Source: Clostridium_AB sp036639235 | GTDB lineage: Bacteria > Bacillota > Clostridia > Clostridiales > Caloramatoraceae | Direction: 5' to 3' | DNA length: 64,000 nucleotides | NCBI RefSeq assembly: GCF_036639235.1 | Contig: NZ_JAVWJB010000006.1 | Span: forward strand, 18,182 to 82,181 | Part shown: in pieces, positions 54,301 to 63,153 of the stretch | Numbering within the stretch: position 1 is the first letter of the stretch | Layout: each line of letters begins with the position of its first letter | Position numbers and translations under genes: made by a program | Notes under the pieces: generated by a model | Told to the model about the DNA's origin: nothing | The model's database searches: none | What the model saw: the letters and a program-made list of their open reading frames with translations, nothing else

Positions 54301-54407
54301 TTCTTCTTTCATCCAGACTATACTGTCGGCTTCGGAATCTAACCGAATCATGCCTTACGGCTCGCGGGCTTTACCGCCGGTAGGGAATTACACCCTGCCC
54401 TGAAGAT
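54301..54407 (-). promoter_or_regulatory. FMN riboswitch (RFN element)
   Basis: On the minus strand all conserved RFN blocks occur in order: CTTCAGGGCAGGGTG, AATTCCCTACCGGCGGT, AGCCCGCGAGCC, GATTCGGT, TTCCGAAGCCGACAGT and AGTCTGGATGAAAGAAGA. It controls ribU through the terminator that follows. A 25-bp gap separates it from the stop of the upstream amidohydrolase gene. Confidence 0.98.
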
Positions 54408-54432
54408 TACATGTATATAATATCAAATTATT

Positions 54433-55605
54433 CTATACATTACAAGATGTATAAGCTATTTTTCCATCAACAATTGTATACTTTACGTTTGTTCTAGCAT
54501 CTAATGGGTCTCCATCGAAAATAACAATATCTCCATCTTTACCTATTTCAATGCTACCAACCCTTTTGTCTATACCAAGTATCTTAGCTGGGTTAATAGT
54601 TATCATCTTTAGGGCATCCTCATTAGATACCCCTTCCTTTACGCAAAGTGCTGCACATACACTTAATCTATTAATAGGAACCTCAGGGTGATCTGTTATA
54701 ACCCCAACAGTGAGTCCTACATCATTAAGTGCTTTAGCAGTGGCAAATGTAAGGTTTTTAACCTCATCCTTAGACCTATCTGTAAGTGCCGGGCCTACTA
54801 TAACATCAAAGCCCTCTTCCTTAAGGTCATTTGCAATTAGGTGTCCATCAGTACAATGGTCTAGTGTTGCCCTTAGGTTAAACTCCCTAACTATTCTAAT
54901 TGCAGTAAATATATCATCTGCTCTATGAACATGAATCTTAAGAGGTATTTCCCTATTGATTAGAGGAAGAAGGCTCTCAAGCTTCATATTAAATTCCATG
55001 TCATATATATCCTTTGCAAATTCTTTTCTTTCGCTATACATCTTAGCCTCAGTTAATATTTCACGTAGCATTGCAGCTATAGACATTCTTGTTTTAGGTG
55101 CTGTTCCATTACTACCATAGTTGGTCTTTGGATTTTCACCAAATGAAGCCTTAATAGCAGCTACCTTCTTAAGTGCCATATTATCTATTCTATAGCCATA
55201 TGTTTTCATTGTTGTAAAGCTTCCTGCAAGTACATTGCTACTTCCAGGTCCTGTACAAACAGCTGTAACACCACCCTCTAGAGCATCTCTAAATCCCCTA
55301 TCCATAGGGTTAATCCCATCCAGTGCCCTCAGATGTGGTGTTAATGGGTCTGTTGTTTCATTACCGTCACTTCCAGATTCACCTATTGAATCTTCAAATA
55401 TCCCTACATGACAGTGGCAATCTATAAGCCCTGGGGTTATAGTATATCCCGTAGCATCAATAATTTCATCTACATTTGTAGTTACAATACATTCTGCAAT
55501 ATCTGCTATCTTTCCATTTTTAATAAGGATATCTCCCTTTTCGTATATCTTACCTGTAACAGTAATTATTTTCCCGCCTTTAATAAGAAGTTTTCTACTT
55601 TCCAC
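54433..55605 (-). CDS. Amidohydrolase family protein (second of a tandem pair)
   Basis: 390 residues, imidazolonepropionase/dihydroorotase-like metal-dependent hydrolase. The N-terminal metal motif is PGLIDCHCHVG (HxH); further ligands are in KIHVHRADD, LDHCTDGHLI and VITDHPEVP, and the C-terminal beta domain returns in GSIEIGKDGDIVIFDGDPLD. The chemistry is hydrolysis of a C-N bond; the substrate is unknown. Start GTG (55603-55605) after GGGAG. It is a close paralogue of the gene 16 bp upstream, evidently from a tandem duplication. Confidence 0.88.
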   Translation of the reverse strand: MESRKLLIKGGKIITVTGKIYEKGDILIKNGKIADIAECIVTTNVDEIIDATGYTITPGLIDCHCHVGIFEDSIGESGSDGNETTDPLTPHLRALDGINPMDRGFRDALEGGVTAVCTGPGSSNVLAGSFTTMKTYGYRIDNMALKKVAAIKASFGENPKTNYGSNGTAPKTRMSIAAMLREILTEAKMYSERKEFAKDIYDMEFNMKLESLLPLINREIPLKIHVHRADDIFTAIRIVREFNLRATLDHCTDGHLIANDLKEEGFDVIVGPALTDRSKDEVKNLTFATAKALNDVGLTVGVITDHPEVPINRLSVCAALCVKEGVSNEDALKMITINPAKILGIDKRVGSIEIGKDGDIVIFDGDPLDARTNVKYTIVDGKIAYTSCNV

Positions 55606-55621
55606 TTTAATTACTCCCTTT

Positions 55622-56785
55622 TTAACTTAATGCTTCATAAACTATTTTTCCGTTACCTACTACATATAAAACCCTACTCATAACTTCAAGTGGAGTACCA
55701 TCTATAATTTGAATGTCAGCATCCTTTCCTATTTCAAGACTTCCTACTTTTTTATCTATTCCAAGTATCTTCGCTGGATTAATTGTTATAGACTTTAAAG
55801 CATCAATATATGAAAGCCCGTAACGTACACAAAGCCCTGCAGAAATCCCTAAATATTCAATAGGGGTAACTGGATGGTCTGTTGTAATAGACGTTAATAT
55901 TCCCTTATCTATAAATTCCTTAACTGTATAATTAGATTTATTATGGGTTTCTTGTTTTTTAGAAAAACTCATAATAGGACCTATAACAGCACTATATCCC
56001 TGCTGCTTAATCTTGTCACTAAGTTCTATTCCCTCTGTAACATGTAAAAGATTAACCCTTAGATTAAATTCCTCACCTATTCTAAGAGCAGTAAATATAT
56101 CATCTACTCTGTGAACATGAATAGATAATGGCATATCTCCTTCAACAACAGGAACTAACTCCTCAAGTGTTATGTCAATTTCATTATATTCTTTTCCCTT
56201 AGAATTGACTGCTTTTTTTAGGGAATATATTTTAGTTTTTCTAAGAGAATCACGTAGTAGATGTGCTATACCCATTTTAGTAATGGGACATCTTCCCTTT
56301 AATCCATGTATTCTCTTAGGGTTTTCCCCAAGTGCAGCCTTCATAGAGTGTTTCTCCCTAACTATAATATCATATGGAGTCTTCCCATAGGTCTTAAGTA
56401 TACAACTAGTTCCTCCTATAACATTACCGCTACCTGGTCCTGTTGATACTGTTGTTACTCCATTTTCTAGTGCCCTCTTAAAGCTAGGATCACTAAAATT
56501 AACACCATCTATTCCTCTAATATAAGGAGTTATAGGAGATGATGTCTCGTTAAGATTACCTGAATTCACTCCACTAGGCTCCTCTATTCCAATATGACAA
56601 TGTGCTTCTATAAACCCTGGAAGTACATTTAGTCCCCTAGCATCAATAGTAGGATACTCTCCTAATATATTATTTCTAATATCAACTATTTTACCCTTTT
56701 CAATTAGCATGTCATGTTCCTTTAGAATGCCTCCTGTTATGGTGTATATATTTCCGTTTTTTATTAGAAGACTACTATCTTTCAC
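55622..56785 (-). CDS. Amidohydrolase family protein (first of a tandem pair)
   Basis: 387 residues, the paralogue of the following gene: PGFIEAHCHIG (HxH), SIHVHRVDD, LLHVTEGIEL, SITTDHPVTP and GSLEIGKDADIQIIDGTPLE. Both keep the metal ligands, although DHC in one reads HVT here, so the second metal site may differ. Start GTG (56783-56785) after GGAGG. It is downstream of tex by 14 bp, so the three genes form one minus-strand unit. Substrate unknown. Confidence 0.88.
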   Translation of the reverse strand: MKDSSLLIKNGNIYTITGGILKEHDMLIEKGKIVDIRNNILGEYPTIDARGLNVLPGFIEAHCHIGIEEPSGVNSGNLNETSSPITPYIRGIDGVNFSDPSFKRALENGVTTVSTGPGSGNVIGGTSCILKTYGKTPYDIIVREKHSMKAALGENPKRIHGLKGRCPITKMGIAHLLRDSLRKTKIYSLKKAVNSKGKEYNEIDITLEELVPVVEGDMPLSIHVHRVDDIFTALRIGEEFNLRVNLLHVTEGIELSDKIKQQGYSAVIGPIMSFSKKQETHNKSNYTVKEFIDKGILTSITTDHPVTPIEYLGISAGLCVRYGLSYIDALKSITINPAKILGIDKKVGSLEIGKDADIQIIDGTPLEVMSRVLYVVGNGKIVYEALS

Positions 56786-56799
56786 TTAAATTCCTCCCA

Positions 56800-58959
56800 T
56801 TATATCCCTTTCATAGTTAGAGATATTCTTTGTCTTTCAAGGTCAACTTCAAGTACCTTAACCTCAATAACGTCTGAAACCTTAACAATATCAAGTGGGT
56901 GATTAACCTTCTTAGTTGACATTTGACTTATATGAACTAACCCATCCTGGTGAACTCCGATATCTACAAATGCTCCAAAATCCGCAACATTTCTAACCGT
57001 ACCCTTAAGTACCATACCTGGCTTTAAGTCCTTCATTTCAAGGACATCTGACATAAATACAGGTCCCTCAAGTGACTCTCTAATATCTCTTCCTGGCTTT
57101 TGAATTTCTTTAATTATATCCTGAAGCGTAATTAATCCAATTTCTATTTCCTCTGATAATTTATTAAGTCCGTATTCATTTGCTCTTTCTTCAATATCTG
57201 AAAAATTACAATTTTTAGTATCCTCCTTACTATATCCTAAGATACTAATCATATTTTTTGAAGCCTCATATGACTCTGGGTGAACAGCTGTATTATCAAG
57301 GAATTCTTTGCCTTCACTTATTCTTAAGAAACCTGCACACTGCTTAAATGCCTTATCTCCAAGTCTTTTAACCTTAAGAATTTCTTTTCTTGTTTTAAAT
57401 TTACCGTTTTCTTCTCTATATTCAACTATGTTCTTAGCAATTGAAGCGTTAACTCCTGCTATATGTGTTAATAGCTCAGCTGATGCTGTATTTAGGTCTA
57501 TTCCTACACTATTAACACAGTCCTCTACAACCCCTGATAATGCCTCGTCAAGTCTTTTTTGAGTAACATCATGTTGGTATTGACCAACCCCTATTGATTT
57601 AGGGTCAATCTTAACAAGCTCTGCAAGGGGGTCTTGAAGTCTTCTACCTATCGATATTGCTCCTCTAATAGAAACATCAAAGTTAGGGAATTCCTTAGCT
57701 GCAAGTTCAGATGCTGAGTAAATAGAAGCACCTGCCTCTGATACTACAACATAACATAGTTTTAATCCCTCTTCTTTTTCAATTTCCTTAATAAGTTCAC
57801 ATATAACCATTTCTGACTCACGTGAAGCTGTTCCATTTCCAAGTGATATTATTTCAACGCTATTCTCAAGTATCATCTTCTTAAGAACATTTTTACTATC
57901 TGCTCTTTTTCCCTGTGATGCTCCATCATTAACATATGCAACGCCACTGTCTATAACCTTACCTGTTTCATCAACAACTGCAAGCTTACATCCTGTTCTA
58001 AACCCAGGGTCAAACCCAAGTACAACCTTTCCCTTAACAGGTGATTGCATAAGTAGTGACTTAAGGTTTTTAGCGAATACCTTAATAGCACCCTCCTCAG
58101 CCATTTCCTTAAGCTCTCCCCTAATTTCACGCTCTATAGAAGGTGAAATTAATCTATTATAACTATCCTTAACTACATTCTTAAGTATAGCTGTTTCCTC
58201 ACCATCTCTTTTTATAAGGTCCCTTTCAATTACAGATATTATCTTATCTTCAGGTGCTAGTATTTTAACTGAAAGTACCCCTTCCTTTTCTCCTCTATTT
58301 ATAGCAAGAACCCTATGACCTGGTATTCTACTTATGTCTTCCATATGATCATAATACATTTTGTAAACAGGATTCTCTTCACTGTTTTTTGTTTGTATTT
58401 TACCATTTATGAATGTAAGGTTTCTAATTCTTTTTCTATAATCAGCATTATCTGAGATTCTCTCTGCTATAATGTCTGAAGCATAATTATATGCATCCTC
58501 AACTGTGTTAACACCATTATCCTCTGATATAAATTCTGCTGCCTTCTCACTTAGGCTGTAATTAAAGTCCTGAGCAAGTATTATATCAGCTAAAGGCTCT
58601 AACCCCTTCTCCTTAGCAATAGTTGCTCTAGTTCTCTTTTTCGGCCTAAATGGTCTATATATATCATCAACCTCTGTTATTGTTTTAGCCTTTGAAAGTG
58701 CAAGTGATATTTCCTCTGTAAGGTTACCACCCTCTGAAATAAGTCTTTCAACTTCTTCCTTCTTGTCCCTAAGATTTCTAAGGTATAAAAGTCTATCGTT
58801 TAGAAGTCTTAGAACTGTATCATCAAGTCCCCCTGTAACCTCTTTTCTATATCTTGCAATGAAAGGAATAGTATTTCCCTCATCAATTAGCTTAATAGTG
58901 CTTTCAAGCTGATTCTTTGATACTTTAAGTTCTGCAGATAAAATCTCTATAATATTCAT
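56800..58959 (-). CDS. tex: Tex family transcription accessory protein
   Basis: 719 residues. N-terminal helical Tex region (IPFIARYRKEVTGGLDD), YqgF/RuvX-like nuclease-fold domain (VLGFDPGFRTGCKLAVVD), helix-hairpin-helix region (NSVGIDLNTASAELLTHIAGV) and C-terminal S1 RNA-binding domain (GMVLKGTVRNVADFGAFVDIG). Tex binds nucleic acid and RNA polymerase and affects transcription and toxin expression in clostridia and Bordetella. ATG follows AGGAGGATAT. It heads a unit with the two amidohydrolases. Confidence 0.97.
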   Translation of the reverse strand: MNIIEILSAELKVSKNQLESTIKLIDEGNTIPFIARYRKEVTGGLDDTVLRLLNDRLLYLRNLRDKKEEVERLISEGGNLTEEISLALSKAKTITEVDDIYRPFRPKKRTRATIAKEKGLEPLADIILAQDFNYSLSEKAAEFISEDNGVNTVEDAYNYASDIIAERISDNADYRKRIRNLTFINGKIQTKNSEENPVYKMYYDHMEDISRIPGHRVLAINRGEKEGVLSVKILAPEDKIISVIERDLIKRDGEETAILKNVVKDSYNRLISPSIEREIRGELKEMAEEGAIKVFAKNLKSLLMQSPVKGKVVLGFDPGFRTGCKLAVVDETGKVIDSGVAYVNDGASQGKRADSKNVLKKMILENSVEIISLGNGTASRESEMVICELIKEIEKEEGLKLCYVVVSEAGASIYSASELAAKEFPNFDVSIRGAISIGRRLQDPLAELVKIDPKSIGVGQYQHDVTQKRLDEALSGVVEDCVNSVGIDLNTASAELLTHIAGVNASIAKNIVEYREENGKFKTRKEILKVKRLGDKAFKQCAGFLRISEGKEFLDNTAVHPESYEASKNMISILGYSKEDTKNCNFSDIEERANEYGLNKLSEEIEIGLITLQDIIKEIQKPGRDIRESLEGPVFMSDVLEMKDLKPGMVLKGTVRNVADFGAFVDIGVHQDGLVHISQMSTKKVNHPLDIVKVSDVIEVKVLEVDLERQRISLTMKGI

Positions 58960-59042
58960 ATATCCTCCTAGTTAGAACAACTCGTCCTAATTTTAACTAA
59001 TGTTCTATGTAATCTTACTATAAATTAAAATCCATAAAAAAG

Positions 59043-59092
59043 AAAACATAACCTAATATCTAAAATTCGATAAAAAGCTATGTTTTCCCTTT
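59043..59092 (-). terminator. Terminator of motA-motB
   Basis: Minus-strand arms GAAAACATA / TATGTTTTC enclosing a loop of about 28 nt, followed by TTTTTTA. The loop is long for a terminator. Confidence 0.6.
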
Positions 59093-59845
59093 TTATTTCT
59101 TTATAACAGGGTCTACCTTAGGCCCTGAATTCTTTTCTGTTTCATTGTACTTACTGTTAAGTATTACTATATCAACTCTTCTATTTTTGCTTCGTCCTTG
59201 TATAGTAGAATTGTCTGAAACCGGCCTATATTCACCATATCCCATTGCTGAAATTTTACTTGGTGCAATTGAAGAATTGGCTACTAATATTTCTACCATA
59301 TTACTGGCTCTTACAGATGATAACTGCCAGTTAGATGAGAATCTAGTGTTCTTTATCGGAACGTTATCAGTATGTCCCTCAACCCTAATATAGTTAGGCA
59401 TCTTTTTTAATATGTTACCTATTTTAACTAATGTTTCAGCCTGAGGTGGCCTCACAGCCGCACTACCTGAATCAAATATTACTGTATCCTGAAGACTTAT
59501 AACAAGTCCTCTTTCATCTATATTAGTTTCAACCTTATTAGATAATCCTTCACCTTTAAGGTATTCATCAACCTCTTTCTTCGCATTTTCCATTTGCTTT
59601 GCTTCTGGTATTACTACTATTCCACCTTCACTTATTGGAGGTTTTTCAGTTCCTATAGGACTCTTCCCTCCCCCTGTAAATGCTACATTTAGAGAAGTTG
59701 CAAGCTGTTGATATTTCTGTATATCCATTCTTCCCATAGAATACATAATAATAAAAAATACCATTAGTAGAGTTATAAGGTCAGCGTAGGTAATTAGCCA
59801 TCGTTCATGATTAACATGACTCTCTTCCTTTTTCTTTCTAGGCAT
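59093..59845 (-). CDS. motB: MotB, flagellar stator subunit B
   Basis: 250 residues. A single transmembrane helix, LITYADLITLLMVFFIIMYSMG, carries the proton-accepting aspartate D22. The C-terminal OmpA-like peptidoglycan-binding domain includes VEGHTDNVPI, NWQLSSVRASNMVEIL, MGYGEYRPVSDN and GRSKNRRVDIVIL. With MotA it forms the ion channel that turns the flagellar rotor. ATG follows GGAGG; the gene begins 2 bp after motA ends. A sodium-driven PomB/MotS variant cannot be excluded. Confidence 0.95.
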   Translation of the reverse strand: MPRKKKEESHVNHERWLITYADLITLLMVFFIIMYSMGRMDIQKYQQLATSLNVAFTGGGKSPIGTEKPPISEGGIVVIPEAKQMENAKKEVDEYLKGEGLSNKVETNIDERGLVISLQDTVIFDSGSAAVRPPQAETLVKIGNILKKMPNYIRVEGHTDNVPIKNTRFSSNWQLSSVRASNMVEILVANSSIAPSKISAMGYGEYRPVSDNSTIQGRSKNRRVDIVILNSKYNETEKNSGPKVDPVIKK

Positions 59846-59847
59846 AA

Positions 59848-60636
59848 TTAATCCTCCTTATTCTCCTTAATTGCGTTAAGTTCATCCTTATCAAGGAAAC
59901 TCTTAAGCTTTTCTACTAGAGTATTAGGGTTTAGTCCTTCTTGAATAGATATAATAGCCTCTATTATCATTTCATTTTGTTGTTCTTCAATATTATTAAT
60001 AGCCTTTAGTCTTCCACCTATTGGTAGATATATAATATTAGCTGTTGCTACCCCATAAAGTGTTGCTATAAATGCAACTGCAATTTGAGGGCCTAAAGTG
60101 TCTGGATTTTCAAGGTTTCCAAGTACGTGAACAAGTCCCATAACTGTCCCCATAATTCCAAGCGTAGGTGCATATCCACCTGCTGACTCGAATATTGCAA
60201 TTCCTGCCTTATGTCTTTCTGATATCATATATGCTTCAGACTCTAGTACTGTTTTAACAGTTTGTGGTTCTACCCCATCTACTACTAGCTGAAGTCCCTT
60301 TTTTATAAATGGATCAAGAGCTTCATCTGAACTAATAGTTTCTTCTATACTTAGTAATCCATCTTTTCTTGTTCTTATAGATATATCCTTAAAATATAGT
60401 ATAAGTTCTGACATGTTTTTGGTCTGCTCCTTGCCAAATGCAATCTTTAAAATAGCAGGTACCTTTTTTAGTATGCTAAACGGGAAAGAAAGTGCAACTG
60501 CCCCTATAGTTCCCCCAACAACAATAACAGCCGCTGTATATTCAAATAATGCTGTTAGATGTCCACCTTCAAGTAAGAATCCAACAATCAGCGAACCCAT
60601 TCCAATTAACAAACTCACTAAAGCCGCTATAGACAA
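59848..60636 (-). CDS. motA: MotA, flagellar stator subunit A
   Basis: 262 residues, four transmembrane helices with the cytoplasmic loop between helices 2 and 3 (RTRKDGLLSIEETISSDEALDPFIKKGLQLVVDG). GGYAPTLGIMGTVMGLVHVLGNLENP and VAFIATLYGVATANIIYLPIGGRL are the conserved channel helices. Start TTG (60634-60636) after GGAGGGG. First gene of the motA-motB pair. The H-NOX chemoreceptor elsewhere in the window also implies a motile organism. Confidence 0.96.
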   Translation of the reverse strand: MSIAALVSLLIGMGSLIVGFLLEGGHLTALFEYTAAVIVVGGTIGAVALSFPFSILKKVPAILKIAFGKEQTKNMSELILYFKDISIRTRKDGLLSIEETISSDEALDPFIKKGLQLVVDGVEPQTVKTVLESEAYMISERHKAGIAIFESAGGYAPTLGIMGTVMGLVHVLGNLENPDTLGPQIAVAFIATLYGVATANIIYLPIGGRLKAINNIEEQQNEMIIEAIISIQEGLNPNTLVEKLKSFLDKDELNAIKENKED

Positions 60637-60713
60637 ATTAACCCCTCCAAACTTATTAGTCTAATTATTCAATCTTCTTTAGTAAGTTTTCGTATTTATA
60701 TGGGCAAAACTAA

Positions 60714-60734
60714 AGGTAGCCTGCATAGCTACCT
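60714..60734 (-). terminator. Terminator of corA
   Basis: Stem AGGTAGC / GCTACCT with a 7-nt loop; on the minus strand it is followed by TTTAGTTTT. Confidence 0.65.
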
Positions 60735-60746
60735 GTAAAAATTATA

Positions 60747-61682
60747 TTAAAACATATCTTTCTTCGCTAATATCCAGTAAACTATACCACAACATACTGC
60801 CATTGAACCCATTATTATAAAGAATCCATATGGATTATCAAGTAGTGGCATCCACGTAAAGTTCATACCATATATACTTGCTATAATAGTCGGTATAGTC
60901 ATAATAATAGTTATTGAAGCTAAGAACTTCATAACTATATTAAGGTTGTTTGATATTATAGATGCAAATGCATCCATAGTACCTGATAGAATATTACTAT
61001 ATATACTAGCCATCTCAATGGCCTGTTTGTTTTCTACTATAACATCCTCAAGAACATCCTGGTCCTCAGGGTATTTTTGCATAATGCTAAGCTTTAGCAT
61101 CTTCTCAAGTGTAACTTCATTTTGGCGAAGTGATGTTGAGAAGTATACCAGTGACTTTTCAAGTGATAAAAGCTGAATAAGCTCCTTATTCTTCATTGAC
61201 TTGTGAAGTCTTGATTCTATAACATTACTTGTTTTGTCTATTTGTCTAAGATAGCTTAAGTAGTAAGTTGCTATTCTTAGAAGTATTTGAAGTATAAAAC
61301 GAGACTTCTTATATGTGTAGAAGTTCTTAACCTTCTTATGCATAAAGTCCTCTATAATTCTACTATCTCTAAGGCATACTGTAACTATATAACTATCATT
61401 AAGAATTATTCCAAGTGGTATTGTGTGATACTGAACTGAGTTATTTTCAACATCCATAAAAGGAATGTCTACAATAACAAGATGCTGATCTTCTTCAAAA
61501 TCAAGTCTTGAAGTTTCCTCCTCATCAAGGGCAGCCTTAAGAAATTCTACATATAATCCTGTTTTCTCTGAAACAAGAACTAATTCTTCCTCACTTGGGT
61601 TCTTAAGGTTAATCCAGCTTCCATGCTCTATAGTATCGATTTCGTGTGTTCCATTTTCTGTTGTTTTGTAAATTTGTAACAA
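60747..61682 (-). CDS. corA: CorA-type Mg2+/metal ion transporter
   Basis: 311 residues. A long N-terminal cytoplasmic domain (helical, acidic) precedes two C-terminal transmembrane helices with the signature YGMNFTWMPLLDNPYGFF. CorA forms a pentameric Mg2+ (also Co2+/Ni2+) channel. The start is TTG (61680-61682), eight bases after AAGGGAG (61691-61697). The leader of about 180 nt contains a 12-codon upstream ORF and alternative hairpins that could hide the ribosome site. It ends in a terminator before motA. Confidence 0.95.
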   Translation of the reverse strand: MLQIYKTTENGTHEIDTIEHGSWINLKNPSEEELVLVSEKTGLYVEFLKAALDEEETSRLDFEEDQHLVIVDIPFMDVENNSVQYHTIPLGIILNDSYIVTVCLRDSRIIEDFMHKKVKNFYTYKKSRFILQILLRIATYYLSYLRQIDKTSNVIESRLHKSMKNKELIQLLSLEKSLVYFSTSLRQNEVTLEKMLKLSIMQKYPEDQDVLEDVIVENKQAIEMASIYSNILSGTMDAFASIISNNLNIVMKFLASITIIMTIPTIIASIYGMNFTWMPLLDNPYGFFIIMGSMAVCCGIVYWILAKKDMF

Positions 61683-61697
61683 CCTAATCGCTCCCTT

Positions 61698-61719
61698 CCT
61701 AGCCTTACCTCAGACTAGG
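61698..61719 (-). promoter_or_regulatory. Ribosome-site-proximal hairpin in the corA leader
   Basis: Minus-strand CCTAG (61715-61719) pairs with CTAGG (61698-61702), directly abutting the AAGGGAG ribosome site (61691-61697). A second CCTAG (61761-61765), inside the leader ORF, could compete for the same CTAGG. Confidence 0.4.
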
Positions 61720-61738
61720 AATTAGCCTAAGACAAGAC

Positions 61739-61777
61739 CTATTCAGTTATATTCCTTAAACTAGGCCCTTCTTCCAT
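61739..61777 (-). CDS. 12-codon leader ORF upstream of corA
   Basis: ATG (61775-61777) lies six bases after AGAGGTG and reads MEEGPSLRNITE then TAG. The ribosome site is as good as that of any gene nearby. Codons 5-6 contain CCTAG, which could pair with CTAGG next to the corA ribosome site. This layout resembles the corL and mgtL leader peptides of enteric Mg2+ transporter mRNAs. Confidence 0.5.
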   Translation of the reverse strand: MEEGPSLRNITE

Positions 61778-61859
61778 TAAAAACACCTCTCTAATAATTT
61801 ATCTACACCAATTAGTTTACTTTAAAACATATAATAATACAACATTTATTATAAATGTG

Positions 61860-62948
61860 CTACTTAGATGGGGTAGATGGGTTTCCTCCAACTTCATAAG
61901 GATTAAGGATAATAACAGGTTTTGCAGGGGCAACAACCTCAGGATATTCTTCTTCAAATGTTGGTCTTCCACATAGACCTGTAATACCTACAATATATCT
62001 TCTTTGGTTCATTAGGCATTCAAGTTCCTTAATCTTTCTATTCAAAAAATCAAATGAGGTTCTAAGAACCTTCTCATACCTATGAATTGTATCCCTAATA
62101 TGTTTAAAATCATCTCTTTGGTCATGTCTTCCTTGATTAATCCCATTGAATATCTCAAGTAAATCTGAAAGAGCTCCTACCTTATTAAAACTTGTAATTG
62201 TATAATTACTTGAAGGTGAAAATGGTGTTATAAGAAGCTGTTCTAATAAACATTTAATAATATATTGGATTTCTCCCTGAATAACAGCAATATGATACTC
62301 AAGGTCAAGTTCTATACTTTCTACTATTTTAACAATATTAGTCTTCATCATATTACGAAGACTATACACAATATAATACTTAATCATAGTTACACATTCT
62401 GATGAATCAAGTGTTCTTTTATTTTGAAAGTCAAATAGGCAAAAATTAATATCAAATAACAATTGGCTTATCTCTTCCTTAGTAAATTCACCGAAATTCT
62501 GCCTTATAAAATTATAATAACCATTTGCCATTAATATATTCTCTGCCTGCATCTTCCACTCAGGATCATCAATACATCCTATAATTTCATATATACTAAC
62601 CCTATACATTAGAAATTTAAATACCTTCTCTACAATTTTAGGTTCAATTTTCTCAAGTATTAGGGCTAATTGAAAGTCCCTTACATCTACATCAATATAG
62701 GGAGGAGTATAATCTAAATTTCTAATCCAGTTCCAAGTCTTAGTTATAACCTTTTTTCGGGAGCAGCTATCACATGGGTCATTAACAAAATGTCCACCTT
62801 TTATAGTATTATTACACCCATCTGCAACAAACTCCTGAAAGGAGTCACCTACATCTCCTTCTTCACTATCTAATTTTTTAGAGGCTTTTGCTATATCATT
62901 TAGGAGCTTATTTATTTCATTATCTAAGTCATGATTATCGTTAGACAT
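61860..62948 (-). CDS. Unknown soluble protein with N-terminal cysteine motif
   Basis: 362 residues, no signal peptide or transmembrane helix. I do not recognise a family. Visible features: an acidic helical start, DPCDSCSRKK near residue 60 (CxxC, possible metal site), a long helical middle section with amphipathic segments (ELDLEYHIAVIQGEIQYIIKCLLEQLL), a coiled-coil-like stretch around residues 285-320 and a proline-rich C-terminus. ATG follows GAGGTGATAAA. It diverges from an M28 peptidase gene across the DnaA-box palindrome. Confidence 0.6.
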   Translation of the reverse strand: MSNDNHDLDNEINKLLNDIAKASKKLDSEEGDVGDSFQEFVADGCNNTIKGGHFVNDPCDSCSRKKVITKTWNWIRNLDYTPPYIDVDVRDFQLALILEKIEPKIVEKVFKFLMYRVSIYEIIGCIDDPEWKMQAENILMANGYYNFIRQNFGEFTKEEISQLLFDINFCLFDFQNKRTLDSSECVTMIKYYIVYSLRNMMKTNIVKIVESIELDLEYHIAVIQGEIQYIIKCLLEQLLITPFSPSSNYTITSFNKVGALSDLLEIFNGINQGRHDQRDDFKHIRDTIHRYEKVLRTSFDFLNRKIKELECLMNQRRYIVGITGLCGRPTFEEEYPEVVAPAKPVIILNPYEVGGNPSTPSK

Positions 62949-63067
62949 TTTATCACCTCTTTTCCCTACATACTAAATTATATTTAAAAGGAATAATATT
63001 ATGAGAGTTTTTACTCTTATCCCCAAAATAATAAGCATAAAAAGTTATTAACTTTTCTTCAACAGGG

Positions 63068-63114
63068 TTATTCACAGACTTATCCACACTTTCTGTGGGT
63101 AACTCTGTGAATAA
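63068..63114. other. Palindromic cluster of four DnaA boxes
   Basis: Boxes: TTATTCACA (63068-63076), TTATCCACA (63080-63088), then inverted TGTGGGTAA (63094-63102) and TGTGAATAA (63106-63114). Spacers are 3, 5 and 3 bp, so the whole is a 21-bp inverted repeat with 19 matching positions around a 5-bp centre. It lies between two divergent genes, where a terminator would make no sense. Confidence 0.65.
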
Positions 63115-63153
63115 ATGACTTTTATTCCTAATATATATAAGTGAGGTGATTTC

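Noticed and set aside
61683..61860. M-box (ykoK) magnesium riboswitch upstream of corA
   Set aside because: None of the conserved M-box segments is present; the leader is better described by the short ORF and small hairpins.
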